Notes under the pieces: generated by a model
Seen by the model: only the letters and a program-made list of their open reading frames with translations
Databases searched by the model: none
Told to the model about the DNA's origin: nothing
Shown: positions 36,152 through 45,600 of the stretch, in pieces
Numbering within the stretch: the stretch's first letter is position 1
Layout: the number at the start of each line of letters is the position of its first letter
Made by a program: the position numbers and the translations under genes
From: Bacteroidetes bacterium B1(2017)
Lineage (GTDB): Bacteria; Bacteroidota; Bacteroidia; UKL13-3
Direction of reading: 5' to 3'
DNA length: 64,000 nucleotides
NCBI GenBank assembly: GCA_002256395.1
Contig: NKJG01000002.1
Span: 397,098-461,097 of the forward strand

Positions 36152-36685
36152 TTATTTATTTTCCGATGCAATAGCAAGTACCAGTAATCCGGCTAAAATA
36201 CCTAATGCAGTATTTTCATTTTGTTTTTTACGTTGGGCTTCTGCTTTTTGAATTGCAATAATTTGGTCTTGCTTAATTTTGTTTTGAGTAATGATTCTTT
36301 TGCGAAATTTTAAAAGGTCTTTTTTAATTTCTTCTAAAGCTGCATCTGTATTGTTGGGGTCGAGTTGAATGTAATCTTTGCCGTAATTGAATCCTTTAAT
36401 TTGATTTTCAAAACCCATTTGAATTACTTGAATAAATGGCTTCCTTTGGCTTTTTAGGTAGCCTATTTCTTGTTGTACAAAATGTGAATTGTACCCTTTT
36501 TCTGTGAGTAGTACCAAGCCAATATCTGATTTTTGAATCATTGCTTCAATTTTTTCAGTAATGGATGAATCAACTGAACGAGTATGTTCCGCAATGAAAA
36601 AATTCAGGCCATAAGGCTTTAAAGTTTTTTCAATATTCTCTATTATAGTTTTGTCTGCTATTGCATGGCTTAAAAAAATATTCAT
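36152..36685 (-). CDS. TIR-domain protein with C-terminal membrane anchor
   Basis: Residues 1-120 form a TIR domain: FLSHAIADK at the N-terminus and Glu73 in SHFVQQEIGYL, at the position of the catalytic glutamate of NAD-cleaving TIRs. A basic coiled-coil linker (about 125-158) leads to one hydrophobic segment (ALGILAGLLVLAIA). Bacterial TIR proteins act in antiphage defence by degrading NAD+ or making signal nucleotides. This gene starts 2 bp after hsdR ends, so it is part of the restriction operon. No Thoeris or CBASS partner is seen nearby. Confidence 0.82.
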   Translation of the reverse strand: MNIFLSHAIADKTIIENIEKTLKPYGLNFFIAEHTRSVDSSITEKIEAMIQKSDIGLVLLTEKGYNSHFVQQEIGYLKSQRKPFIQVIQMGFENQIKGFNYGKDYIQLDPNNTDAALEEIKKDLLKFRKRIITQNKIKQDQIIAIQKAEAQRKKQNENTALGILAGLLVLAIASENK

Positions 36686-36687
36686 AA

Positions 36688-39072
36688 TTAAAGGGCGATT
36701 CTGTTATTGTATAGAAAGGTTTGAAATCCAATAAAAGCATTTCTGATAGATGGAATATCTCCTAATTCCTTTTTTGCATCTGCAATTGCATTATATTTCA
36801 AAATTAAAAGATCTCCTATTTTAGAATCGTCCAATTCTTCAACGCCTTGTTTTACATACTGGCTCAATACGAAGTTTAAAAACTCTTGCTGTTTTGGGTC
36901 ATAATTGTCCAAGTGAATTTTTGCTTTATCTGCTCTTGTTGCTCTTTCTAAAATGTCAGAATGAAAAGCGATGTAGGCTAAAACATCGTACATGTCGCTG
37001 TTTTCAGCGTTCAGAATTTTTTGAAACTCTGTCAACTGTTGTTTTGCGAAACCTTTCTCAGTCAGTTCTTCTAATAGTTTTTTTCTTGTATCAGGTTTAC
37101 TCCAAATTGTTCTCAATTCATCTTCGCTTTTAAATAATTCGGGCAATGCTCCGAAAAGTGATTGCAAAAATTCTTCTGCTGAAATTGGTCTGCCGTCAGG
37201 GCTATAAAACAAAGTGCTTATCATGTGTTGAAACTGTCGAACTTTTCCGTCAGCCAATTTCACTTTCACCATACGTCTTGGCGGTGTTTCGCAACGACAA
37301 TAAGCATAACCGCAAACAGGGCATGGTTCAGGGTCTGGTTCCTTTGCACAAATACAAGGAGTTTGTCCGCAACTATTACAAGGTTCTTTTGGTGGTCTTG
37401 GCGTTGGTTCCGTTGGTTCTTCTGGCTCTCCGTCCCATTCAGGATCGCTGAAATGATGATGTGCTTTTACAAAGTCGTAAATGGTGAAATAGTCTTTGCC
37501 GTCAAATAAACGAGTTCCACGTCCAATGATTTGTTTAAACTCAATCATTGAATTTATAGGACGAAGCAAAACAATGTTTCTCACTTCGGGAGCATCAACT
37601 CCAGTGCTCAATTTTTGTGAAGTGGTAAGAATTGTCGGAATGCTTTTTTCGTTGTCTTGAAAATCTCTTAAATGTTGTTCGCCTAATTTTCCATCATCTG
37701 CCGTTACTCTATGGCAATAGTTAGGATTTTTAGTTGTTGCATATTGATTTATTAAATCACGAATTGCCAAAGCATGCAATTGTGTAGCACAAAAAACCAA
37801 AGTCTTTTCGTTTTGGTTTATGAGGCTCATAAATATTTTTACTCTGTATTCTTCCCGTTCCTTAATTTCAATTAAGCGATTCATTTCCGCTTCGGTATAG
37901 CGTTTACCTTCTTCAATTTCTCCTTCTACAACTGTGTCGTCAGAAGTGAAAACATATTCATCAATTGTGGTGTCAATTTGTTTGACTTTGAAAGGCGTTA
38001 AAAAACCATCGTTGATACCTTCTTTTAATGAATAAACGTAAACTGGCTCACCGAAATAATCATAAGTATCTGCATTAATGGTTCGCTTTGGTGTTGCTGT
38101 CAAACCTAACTGAACGGCTGGTTTAAAATATTCCATAATTGCTCTCCAACTGCTTTCGTCATTGGCTCCTCCACGGTGGCACTCGTCAATTATTATGAAA
38201 TCAAAAAAGTCTGTTGGATAGTCGCCAAAATATGGTGTATCATTTGGGCCACTCATAAAAGTTTGGAAGATTGTAAAAAACACGCTTCCGTTTTTCGGCA
38301 CTTTGCCTTTCTTCTTTATGTCGCTTGGATTGATTCGAACCAAAGCATCTTCTTCAAAAACCGAAAAAGCATTGAATGCTTGGTCTGCCAAAATATTTCT
38401 GTCAGCTAAGAATAAAATTCTTGGGCTTCGTTGTCCGTCCTTGTTGATGTTCCATTTTGCCTGAAACACTTTCCATGCAATTTGAAAAGCAATTGCCGTT
38501 TTTCCTGTTCCAGTTGCAAGGGTTAATAAAATGCGTTGTTGGTCATTGGCAACTGCTTCTAAAACTTTGGTAATGGCGTTTTCCTGATAGTATCGTGGTT
38601 GCCATGTTCCGCCTCTGTCCTCAAATGGAACAGAAAGTAATTTGTCGCGCCAAACGGCTGAAAGTGGTTGGAGTTTGTTTTGTTCTCCAAAAGTCATGTC
38701 CCACAATTCGTCTGGTGTAGGATAAGAAGATACATCACCTTCCTGTCCTTCTTGCATGTCTATGTGGTAAATCTGTAAACCATTGGTGCTGTATGAAAAA
38801 CGAACCTGTAATTTTCCAGCATAGTCTTTGGCTTGTCCAACGCCTTCGGTATAGTATTTATCTCTTGCTTTGGCTTCAATAACTGCAAGATTTCTGTTTT
38901 TGTATTGCAAAACATAATCAGCTTTGTCGGGTTTGCTACGCTGACCATGCCCGATTAATCGACCTTTATTTATAGGAAATTCCATGCGAATGCGACTGCC
39001 TTCCACAACGCCCCAACCTGCTGCTCTTAAAACAGGGTCAATTAATTCTGCTCTTGTTTCGGTTTCGTTCAT
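36688..39072 (-). CDS. hsdR: Type I restriction enzyme HsdR (EcoEI-like)
   Basis: This 794-residue restriction subunit has an N-terminal PD-(D/E)xK nuclease (KADYVLQYKN and VIEAKA). An SF2 translocase follows, with Walker A TLATGTGKT, DECHRG and QIIGRGTRLF, then an EcoEI-type C-terminal helical domain that contacts HsdM. Between them (about 560-600) is a Cys-rich insert with four CxxC or CxC pairs, likely a double zinc ribbon. The gene looks intact, but its partner hsdM is broken, so cleavage activity is doubtful. Confidence 0.94.
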   Translation of the reverse strand: MNETETRAELIDPVLRAAGWGVVEGSRIRMEFPINKGRLIGHGQRSKPDKADYVLQYKNRNLAVIEAKARDKYYTEGVGQAKDYAGKLQVRFSYSTNGLQIYHIDMQEGQEGDVSSYPTPDELWDMTFGEQNKLQPLSAVWRDKLLSVPFEDRGGTWQPRYYQENAITKVLEAVANDQQRILLTLATGTGKTAIAFQIAWKVFQAKWNINKDGQRSPRILFLADRNILADQAFNAFSVFEEDALVRINPSDIKKKGKVPKNGSVFFTIFQTFMSGPNDTPYFGDYPTDFFDFIIIDECHRGGANDESSWRAIMEYFKPAVQLGLTATPKRTINADTYDYFGEPVYVYSLKEGINDGFLTPFKVKQIDTTIDEYVFTSDDTVVEGEIEEGKRYTEAEMNRLIEIKEREEYRVKIFMSLINQNEKTLVFCATQLHALAIRDLINQYATTKNPNYCHRVTADDGKLGEQHLRDFQDNEKSIPTILTTSQKLSTGVDAPEVRNIVLLRPINSMIEFKQIIGRGTRLFDGKDYFTIYDFVKAHHHFSDPEWDGEPEEPTEPTPRPPKEPCNSCGQTPCICAKEPDPEPCPVCGYAYCRCETPPRRMVKVKLADGKVRQFQHMISTLFYSPDGRPISAEEFLQSLFGALPELFKSEDELRTIWSKPDTRKKLLEELTEKGFAKQQLTEFQKILNAENSDMYDVLAYIAFHSDILERATRADKAKIHLDNYDPKQQEFLNFVLSQYVKQGVEELDDSKIGDLLILKYNAIADAKKELGDIPSIRNAFIGFQTFLYNNRIAL

Positions 39073-39927
39073 TTAATATTGTCTTGTTTTCCAACCGTTT
39101 CTTGGTTTGGGAGTAACATCTCTCATAAAGTCATTGAAAGCATCTGCATATCTGCCTTCTTCTGGCACAATTCCCTTTTTAATTAAGCGGTCATCTATTA
39201 TTGAATATAACTCTCTAAAAAATTCTTTTGCGGCTCTCGGATAAGCATCATGATAGCCGTTTTCAATCCCCAAATATTTTTTTGTGGCAAAACAAACCAA
39301 GTCGCTTAATTGCACCATTGGATTCTTTTCTGAATCTATCGGATAGCTAAATTCTGAAATCCACTTTACTCTTTTTGTTTTGGTTGGATGAAAACGTCTG
39401 TGTTTGGTTAGTGCTTCTATTTCTGTTTTCAATCCGTCTTTCTCGTCAATAATTACCATCCCCCTTGCGGTTGAACCAAGTCTTTCTCTAACAAACCATT
39501 CAATTGTTGTTATACCGTTGTCATAGCAAAGCAAATAAGGCGTTTTCAATTCTACATGCTCTTTGTTGCTAATCGGAGCTACATTATAAGCATGAAGTCT
39601 GTTTTTGTCTATGGCGTGTAGAAAAACCTGATGCCCCCTTGTTTGCAGAAGGGTTAAAAGGTCAATACCTAATTGATTTCTTCTTGCTCTGTCATGCCCT
39701 GCAAAATGACCGTCACCGTTTGGGCTTAATAGTTCATGTGAATGCAATTCAAAATTATCAGGGATAGCATTATTGAAATATCTGTTGATGATGGTTTCAA
39801 AATCTCCATGCGTTTTGTTCCAACCCTTGTCTTTCACAATAATTCCACCCAATACGAATATTGGAGCTTCATCATTTTGAAGGTCTCGTAAGTTGCAACC
39901 TGCTTCGTCTAAGTAGAAAAAATGCAT
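39073..39927 (-). CDS. DUF3800-domain protein
   Basis: The start FYLDEAG and later VIIDEKDG supply the acidic residues of the DUF3800 family, thought to be an RNase H-fold nuclease. It sits without a gap between hsdS and hsdR. DUF3800 genes are frequent passengers of defence and mobile loci, and the role here is unknown. Its 284-residue length is usual. Confidence 0.85.
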   Translation of the reverse strand: MHFFYLDEAGCNLRDLQNDEAPIFVLGGIIVKDKGWNKTHGDFETIINRYFNNAIPDNFELHSHELLSPNGDGHFAGHDRARRNQLGIDLLTLLQTRGHQVFLHAIDKNRLHAYNVAPISNKEHVELKTPYLLCYDNGITTIEWFVRERLGSTARGMVIIDEKDGLKTEIEALTKHRRFHPTKTKRVKWISEFSYPIDSEKNPMVQLSDLVCFATKKYLGIENGYHDAYPRAAKEFFRELYSIIDDRLIKKGIVPEEGRYADAFNDFMRDVTPKPRNGWKTRQY

Positions 39928-39928
39928 A

Positions 39929-41089
39929 TTATTCCGTTTCTATTAGTTCCTTTTCAAATGCTCGTTTCAAGATTCCGCTTTTCAGTTCATTTAACCTTTC
40001 CAACTTTTGTTGATACTTTCCATGAAGAAATAAAGATTTATCAGCTATCAGATTTAATCTGTTTACAACATCACTTTGGACACTCAAATCAACAAAAGGG
40101 ATTTTTGTCTGCTTAATTTTGATTTGCGAAATGTTCGGTTGAGCGTTACCTGTTGCTTGTGCAACTAGTTCATTTTTTCTAAAAAGAAAGTTGTAATAAA
40201 TAAACTCCGGTAAATATTTATCATTAGGCAGTATTCCGCAAACTGCTTGATTGGTGCATGCTTCAAATGTCAGGATACCTACTTGTCCAGCAGTTGCACC
40301 ATACATAGCGATTAAAACAGTATTTACAGGAAATAATTTTGCTGATGAATTATCAAGTCCTTTTTTTGTGATAAATGAAGATGATTTAATAATTTCTTTC
40401 TGACAAACTTCACCGCTCAATAACCAAGGTATGTTACCACCTTCATAGTAGTCTTTATGTACCTTTAATGGCGTTCCGCCTGAACCTGTCTTACAAACTT
40501 CTTCAAGTCTTTTATGTTCCCAATCTGGATTTGAAAATATTCTATTTAGTTCGCTAGAAAATAGCTGATTTGAATTTACGATATTAGTTTCTACATTTTC
40601 AATAGCTTTTTGTTGATATATAAAAGCTTCATCTAACTCTTTTACCATTCTGATTTGTTCTTCTATTGAAGGCTTTATCAACGGACAATCAAGAATGTCG
40701 TCTTTTCTTAGGTTGGTTTGGTTTTCACCGTTGTTGAAAGCTAAAAAGTGTTCGTGTCGGTTGAGTTGGTAATACAAATACTTGATATCAAACTCCTTGC
40801 TGCGTATGCAACAAATACGCTGATTCAATGAATAGATATCGTCTTGGTCTATGATAAAACACTTGGCTAATGCTTTGCCATTCGGCACATCACTCATAAC
40901 CATTACAATATCGCCTTTGTATAAAGGAAACATTTGTTCTTTGGTGCGTTTTATAACTCTGCCTTCTTGCGAAATGAATTTAGAATTGACTACAATGTAT
41001 TTTCCATTTTCGTCAATGCTTTTTTCATGGGCTTTACCATTGAAAAACTCACACGTTTTTCCTAAAGTGGTTAGTTCGACTTGGCTCAT
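39929..41089 (-). CDS. hsdS: Type I restriction specificity subunit HsdS
   Basis: This 386-residue protein has two target recognition domains (about 1-150 and 180-340), each followed by a helical spacer (PSIEEQIRMVKELDEAF and LSVQSDVVNRLNLIADK). The second domain starts in the usual way, WEHKRLEEVCKTGSGGTP. It would recognise a bipartite DNA site. It overlaps the hsdM stop by 4 bp (ATGA). Confidence 0.93.
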   Translation of the reverse strand: MSQVELTTLGKTCEFFNGKAHEKSIDENGKYIVVNSKFISQEGRVIKRTKEQMFPLYKGDIVMVMSDVPNGKALAKCFIIDQDDIYSLNQRICCIRSKEFDIKYLYYQLNRHEHFLAFNNGENQTNLRKDDILDCPLIKPSIEEQIRMVKELDEAFIYQQKAIENVETNIVNSNQLFSSELNRIFSNPDWEHKRLEEVCKTGSGGTPLKVHKDYYEGGNIPWLLSGEVCQKEIIKSSSFITKKGLDNSSAKLFPVNTVLIAMYGATAGQVGILTFEACTNQAVCGILPNDKYLPEFIYYNFLFRKNELVAQATGNAQPNISQIKIKQTKIPFVDLSVQSDVVNRLNLIADKSLFLHGKYQQKLERLNELKSGILKRAFEKELIETE

Positions 41090-42066
41090 GAAAACATCTC
41101 TTTTATTCCGTTCAAAATTTCGCTTGTTTCTTCGTCTAATGCTTCCATCTCTGCCAATATCTCATCCATAGAACGGAAAGTTTGCTCCACTTTTCCGTTT
41201 GGATTTTTTACACTCAAATCGTAATTTCTTGTGCTTATTGCTGAAACATCTACTGTCCAAGATTTATCAGAATCTGCTAAGGACTTTTGCAGTTCCTTAA
41301 ATTCCTTTAAGTCATCATCATTCAACGGTGAAGTTTTACCCAAACTTCTGCCCGGCACACATTGGTAATACCAAATCTTTTTAGTCGGCTCCCCTTTAGT
41401 AAAAAACAAAACAACGGTTTTTACTCCTGCACCCAAAAATGTTCCAGCTGGCATGTCAAGGATTGTATGAAGATTGCAACTTTCCAATAAATGTTTGCGC
41501 AAGGAAACAGAAGCATTGTCTGCATTGCTCAAAAAAGTGTTTTTGATAACAATACCTGCTCGTCCGCCTGTTTTCAAACTTTTAATAAAATGCTGTAAGA
41601 ATAAAGAAGCCGTTTCGCCTGTTTTGATATCGAAGTTTTGTTGCACTTCTTTTCTTTCTTTCCCACCAAATGGCGGATTAGCAAGAATTACATTGTATCG
41701 GTCTTTTTCTTGAATGTCTCTGATGTTCTCTGTCAGCGTATTGGTATGAATGATATTCGGGGCTTCAATGCCGTGCAAAATCATGTTCATTACACCAATT
41801 ATGTAGGCCAAGTTTTTTTTCTCTTTTCCGTAAAGTGTATTTTCTTGAAGCGTTTTCAGATTGGTTGTGGATTTCTCCATGCGGTCATACATGTATGCAT
41901 ACGCTTCACATAAGAAGCCCGCACTTCCACAAGCTGAATCATAAATCTTCTCACCAATTTGCGGATTTAGCACTTCAATGATGGCACGAATCAAAGGTCG
42001 TGGCGTGTAATACTGTCCGCCATTGCGACCAGCATTGCCCATGTTTTTGATTTTCGTTTCATACAA
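41086..42066 (-). pseudogene. hsdM: hsdM, C-terminal part (methyltransferase domain), frame-shifted from its N-terminus
   Basis: From LYETKIKNMGNAGRNGG onward this is a normal N6-adenine methyltransferase domain: SAM-binding YDSACGSAGFLCEAY and catalytic NPPFGG. The only start is a TTG at 42066 (codon for L in LYETK). In intact EcoEI-type HsdM this point follows roughly 155 residues of N-terminal domain. The upstream part lies in another frame, and about 70-75 family residues between the two parts are missing. It may be made as a truncated methylase, but probably not a working one. Confidence 0.88.
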
Positions 42067-42320
42067 GTGGCTTTGTGGTGGTCAAGTTTTCCGTCTGCTG
42101 TTTTAGGCATTGCCCAATTTGGCCAACGGTATTGTTCGTCCAGAATGTATTTGTAATCTTTTCCTTCCAAAGCGGATTCATCTGCTTTTTCACTTTCCAA
42201 ATGGTCAAGGTATCGCAGGAACAAAACCCAAGAAGTTTGTTCTATGTAATCCAGTTCACTGTCTGCACCTGCATCCTTATATAGGATATCATCGATGTTT
42301 TTAAAAGTTTGTTCAAACAT
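41991..42320 (-). pseudogene. hsdM: hsdM, N-terminal fragment
   Basis: MFEQTFKNIDDILYKDAG through GKLDHHKA is the normal start of an EcoEI-type HsdM (about 84 residues). The frame then runs out of register (TCMKRKSKTWAM and on) through DNA that in the +1 frame encodes SHLYETKIKNMG. The join lies near 42067-42074. An internal deletion of about 220 bp, not a multiple of three, explains both the missing residues and the shift. Confidence 0.88.
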
Positions 42321-42365
42321 ATATTTTATTTTTCTCCGGAGGGTTCATAATCCTCTCTCTCCGTA

Positions 42366-42662
42366 TTATTTTACTTTCATTCCCATTTTCATCGCCACCG
42401 CTTTAATGCTGTCTTTTGCCACTTTTTCATCCTGGACAAGTTCTTGAATACGGTCTGCTAACCAAGCGGTAAGCAGTTCGTCTTCGTTGGTTTTAAGCAA
42501 CTGAGCCAGTTTAGGTATCCACTCTCGACGTGCCTTGCGTTCTCCTCTTTCAACATTACTCAGCATTGGTGAGTCAATATCCAAATGATATGCTACCTGG
42601 CGTTGAAGTATTCCACTTGCTTCGCGTAAAGACCTAATTTTAGTTCCAAACAGATTCTCCAT
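42366..42662 (-). CDS. XRE-family regulator upstream of hsd genes
   Basis: This is a short cro/C1-type repressor (about 98 residues) with the helix-turn-helix LREASGILQRQVAYHLDIDSPMLSNVERGERKAR. The ATG at 42662 (MENLFGTKIRS) is preferred. A longer frame to 42719 would add an unlikely Cys-rich leader. It lies 45 bp before hsdM on the same strand and probably acts as a controller of the restriction operon. Confidence 0.85.
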   Translation of the reverse strand: MENLFGTKIRSLREASGILQRQVAYHLDIDSPMLSNVERGERKARREWIPKLAQLLKTNEDELLTAWLADRIQELVQDEKVAKDSIKAVAMKMGMKVK

Positions 42663-43399
42663 AACTTCCTCCGACTTGTCTATTTTAATACAAAAATAAC
42701 AAACGAAAGATAATAACAAGAATTAATATTTCAACAGGGAAATTCCTTGTTTTTTGTATGGAATTAGTTTGGCTTGTTTTCCGATATAGAATTGTGCTAT
42801 TCTTATTGGGAGAGTTAGTTAGGGATGGGCAAACGCAAGCAAGAGTGCAGTATCGGTATCGTATATTTGCGTATCATACCGTATCACGCATCAGCAAATT
42901 GGTAGTTTCAACGCTTGCATTTTTTCGATTAAATTCAATCTGGCTGCTGGATTTATTGCAATGTTTCAGATCATGATGATAAAGGCTAATCAACCCGATA
43001 TTAAACATTCTTAGGAACAAGTTATAATTCGCCAGAATTTCGCCAAAAAAAGTCGTCAGATACTAATGAATGAATTGCAAAGTATTGATAACCAAAGTTT
43101 TTAACCCCTTTTTGAATTCGCCATAAATTTCGCTAAATAGCTCAGGTATAATAGAAAAAATTTGCGAAAAGTATTGGAAACCGCTACTTATCGCAAAAAA
43201 TCTCTTTTGAATTTTAGAATTGGAATGTGCAAATGATTCAGAACCGATTTTGACCATTTTGGTGACGTCAACGAAATGGTCTAAAGGCCCTATGCATATG
43301 TTTTTGCAGTTCTCTTTTGTAATTTTAAACAGAGTTGTTGCATTTTTTGCAATAACTTCAAATCATGATGATAAAGGCTACTCAACCGTTGAAACCCTT
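42663..43399. other. 737-bp noncoding region with degenerate repeats
   Basis: No convincing gene is seen on either strand. ATCATGATGATAAAGGCTA occurs exactly twice (42970-42988 and 43362-43380), followed by A/CTCAACC, 392 bp apart. ATTCGCCA-N2/3-ATTTCGC occurs at about 43027 and 43116. Around 42863-42890 there are several GTATC words in both orientations (CGGTAT...ATACCG). The region must contain promoters for the XRE gene and may contain remains of lost DNA. Confidence 0.6.
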
Positions 43400-44353
43400 T
43401 TACAACCGATTTAAATGCAATTGTATTCTTGCCAAAATATCTTTAAACTCTGGTTGCCCATTATAATAAAGCTTGGAAGTAGATAAATAACGACTTTTAA
43501 ATGATTCTCTGATTTCTGGGTCATTCAGTAGAAGGGCAGGGTGTTCGCTTAGGGGAATTAAATTGTCGGCGCCTTTTATCCGAACTGCTTTATGTGCTAA
43601 ATATTCAGGAGTTCCAATGAAAGACTTTATATCAGAATTGCCAAGCAAGCAATAAACGTCATAATATTGGCGCATGAAGTTTTTATCATCAGAAGCTCCA
43701 GGGTTATCTCTGTTGCGGTATTTGCGAACTATTGTTTGAAGTTTTTCAACTAGGGTGTAACCTGGATGATAGCATTGTACACCTGTTGCTGTATTGTTTA
43801 TGTAATTGATGTGTGCTCCTATTGAAATAAGGTGTTCCCAAATCCAAGAAGATATATCGATGGGGCTATTGGGTGTTACGGTGTCGAATCCAGCTTCTAG
43901 TAAAATTCCATCTTTCAGCCCTTCCAACGTAGGGGTATAACTTTCATAGTAGAGTCTTATTCCTCCACTTCGGAATTTTTCTTTGTCATCAAATTCATGG
44001 TCTCTAACAATTTCTTTGATCCCATTTATCGAAAGCGATTTTGCAAACACATCATAAAATTCTTTGCGTGCCGTTTTTACTTGTGATTTGTCTTCTTTCC
44101 CTTCAATGGGTAAGCCAAAATTTGTACGAATGTGAATGTCGATGTCCTCTGAAAATCTATGAATTAATCCATAGCCTTTGGATAATGACGTTCCACCTTT
44201 CAATTCAAACTCAATTCCCTGTTGTTGCAATGAGTACAATGCATGCATGATCCAATAATCCTTCTCAACCAATGTAATATCAATGCCTTTTTTGGAAGAT
44301 ACAATAGAGAGAAGCTCTTTGAATTCAGGGTCGTTATGTATGAAATCAAGCAT
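43400..44353 (-). CDS. abiEii: AbiEii-family nucleotidyltransferase toxin
   Basis: This 317-residue protein has the nucleotidyltransferase motif ELKGGTSLSKGYGLIHRFSEDIDIHI (G-S with the D-x-D pair), typical of AbiEii/AbiGii toxins. These use NTPs to modify RNA targets and stop growth after phage infection. It overlaps the antitoxin gene by 8 bp. The segment VEKDYWIMHAL near the start is a family hallmark. Confidence 0.9.
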   Translation of the reverse strand: MLDFIHNDPEFKELLSIVSSKKGIDITLVEKDYWIMHALYSLQQQGIEFELKGGTSLSKGYGLIHRFSEDIDIHIRTNFGLPIEGKEDKSQVKTARKEFYDVFAKSLSINGIKEIVRDHEFDDKEKFRSGGIRLYYESYTPTLEGLKDGILLEAGFDTVTPNSPIDISSWIWEHLISIGAHINYINNTATGVQCYHPGYTLVEKLQTIVRKYRNRDNPGASDDKNFMRQYYDVYCLLGNSDIKSFIGTPEYLAHKAVRIKGADNLIPLSEHPALLLNDPEIRESFKSRYLSTSKLYYNGQPEFKDILARIQLHLNRL

Positions 44354-44927
44354 GCTGGAGTACGTTTCTAACTATTGATTTTAAAGTGCGCTTTGTTTTG
44401 CCTGTTCCATATTGTTGAGTAGCCTTCATCAAAGCATCAGCATTAAAACTACGTACATTATTTGGCAATTTATCTAAGGCTTGTGTTTGGTCTTCTGCTA
44501 GGTTATCCAAATTGTTTAATAAATCAACGAGCAAATATTCTCTTGAGATATTTTTAGGGAAAGAGGATTTTAGTTTGAATTCAAATGTCTTTCCATTGAG
44601 TTGAAACTCGCCTTTGCGCTTATGGTTATATACCCATGTAGAATTGTAAAGTTGTGTTAGGCCTAGTCCTAATGAATTAAAACTATTTGGGGATACCAAA
44701 AGAAAATCTTCGTCCTTCAGAAAACTTTCTACTACTTGGCGGTCATCCGGTGGAACAGCCCCAAATTTTGATTGTTTAGGCGCGTAATACAACCCTTGGT
44801 TTAATTTTACCAATGTTCCGTCTTTGGTTAATTGAGCCAAATGCCTATCTATGGCCGTGGAATAATATTCCAGGTCAGAACGGCGATATACCTCACCCTG
44901 CTTGATATGTTGACGGAGCAAATTCAT
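44346..44927 (-). CDS. abiEi: AbiEi/DUF6088-type antitoxin
   Basis: A winged-helix N-terminal domain (RRSDLEYYSTAIDRHLAQLTKDGTLVKLNQGLYYAP) is followed by a C-terminal domain with LVSPNSFNSLGLGLTQLYNSTWVY, as in AbiEi and DUF6088 antitoxins that repress their own promoter. The ATG at 44927 (MNLLRQHIK) is chosen. In-frame ATGs further upstream add a Cys/Phe-rich stretch unlike the family. It precedes and overlaps the toxin gene, forming a type IV pair. Confidence 0.85.
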   Translation of the reverse strand: MNLLRQHIKQGEVYRRSDLEYYSTAIDRHLAQLTKDGTLVKLNQGLYYAPKQSKFGAVPPDDRQVVESFLKDEDFLLVSPNSFNSLGLGLTQLYNSTWVYNHKRKGEFQLNGKTFEFKLKSSFPKNISREYLLVDLLNNLDNLAEDQTQALDKLPNNVRSFNADALMKATQQYGTGKTKRTLKSIVRNVLQHA

Positions 44928-44994
44928 TTCTTTGATACAAAAGTACAGATATTTTTTGAATTGCATGCAAAAAATGGAAAAATTCATGCAATAA

Positions 44995-45369
44995 CTACCA
45001 ATCCTCGCCCAGCTCATCCATTTTTGCTACCTGTTGCAGCATAGAACGAATGTCTTCCTGGTAGCTTCTGATTTTGGGTGATTCTGTTACGTACAACAAG
45101 CCTTTAACTTCGGATACCGCAAAGTGATTCCTTTTATTAATTCTGACCGGGGTGAGTCTCTTTGCTTTGATGTAGTTGTCAATTGTACGACGGCTGACAC
45201 GAAGCATGCGCATGGCTTCAAATGTATCGATCCATTTAGTTAAAAAATCATCAACTGGATTCTTTAGACTTTCAATCTCAGAATGCAAATTGGCAATCAT
45301 GGATTTCATTTCCATGAATTGTTCCATGAGCATCTCATTGGTGATACTTTTTGAGTTATTTGCATCCAT
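44995..45369 (-). CDS. HTH DNA-binding protein (excisionase family)
   Basis: This 124-residue protein has an N-terminal coiled coil (MLMEQFMEMKSMIANLHSEI) and a MerR/Xis-type helix-turn-helix (DTFEAMRMLRVSRRTIDNYIKAKRLTPVRIN). It is the gene nearest the right end of the element, about 390 bp from attR. It may regulate AbiE or take part in recombination. Related small HTH proteins are frequent in Bacteroidota islands. Confidence 0.8.
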   Translation of the reverse strand: MDANNSKSITNEMLMEQFMEMKSMIANLHSEIESLKNPVDDFLTKWIDTFEAMRMLRVSRRTIDNYIKAKRLTPVRINKRNHFAVSEVKGLLYVTESPKIRSYQEDIRSMLQQVAKMDELGEDW

Positions 45370-45600
45370 AGCGCACTAAAGTAAAATCATTTTTTGAAAT
45401 GAAAAAGCTTCCGAACAGAATGGTACACATTGGAACGGAAGTTTAGACGTGTATGGACAAAATAAGATTTTAAGTGACTGGTAAATCGAAATTATTTCTT
45501 TGAAAAAATAAATTCAAATACTCAAATAATCAAAAGCTCATTGGCTCACGTGGTTAAAATTTGCGCATTTTAAGGGTAGAAAATGGGAAGGAATTTCAAT

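Noticed and set aside
37146-37509. Plus-strand frames of about 100 codons rich in Cys, Trp and Leu within hsdR
   Set aside because: They are antisense shadows of the HsdR Cys-rich insert and have no independent support.
41086-42320. hsdM break as phase variation by a short repeat
   Set aside because: No homopolymer or tandem repeat lies at the junction, and a block of about 70 residues is missing, so it is a deletion.
42758-43414. Short frames of 64-72 codons on both strands in the restriction/AbiE spacer
   Set aside because: They lack motifs and neighbours, overlap each other on opposite strands and show no family resemblance.
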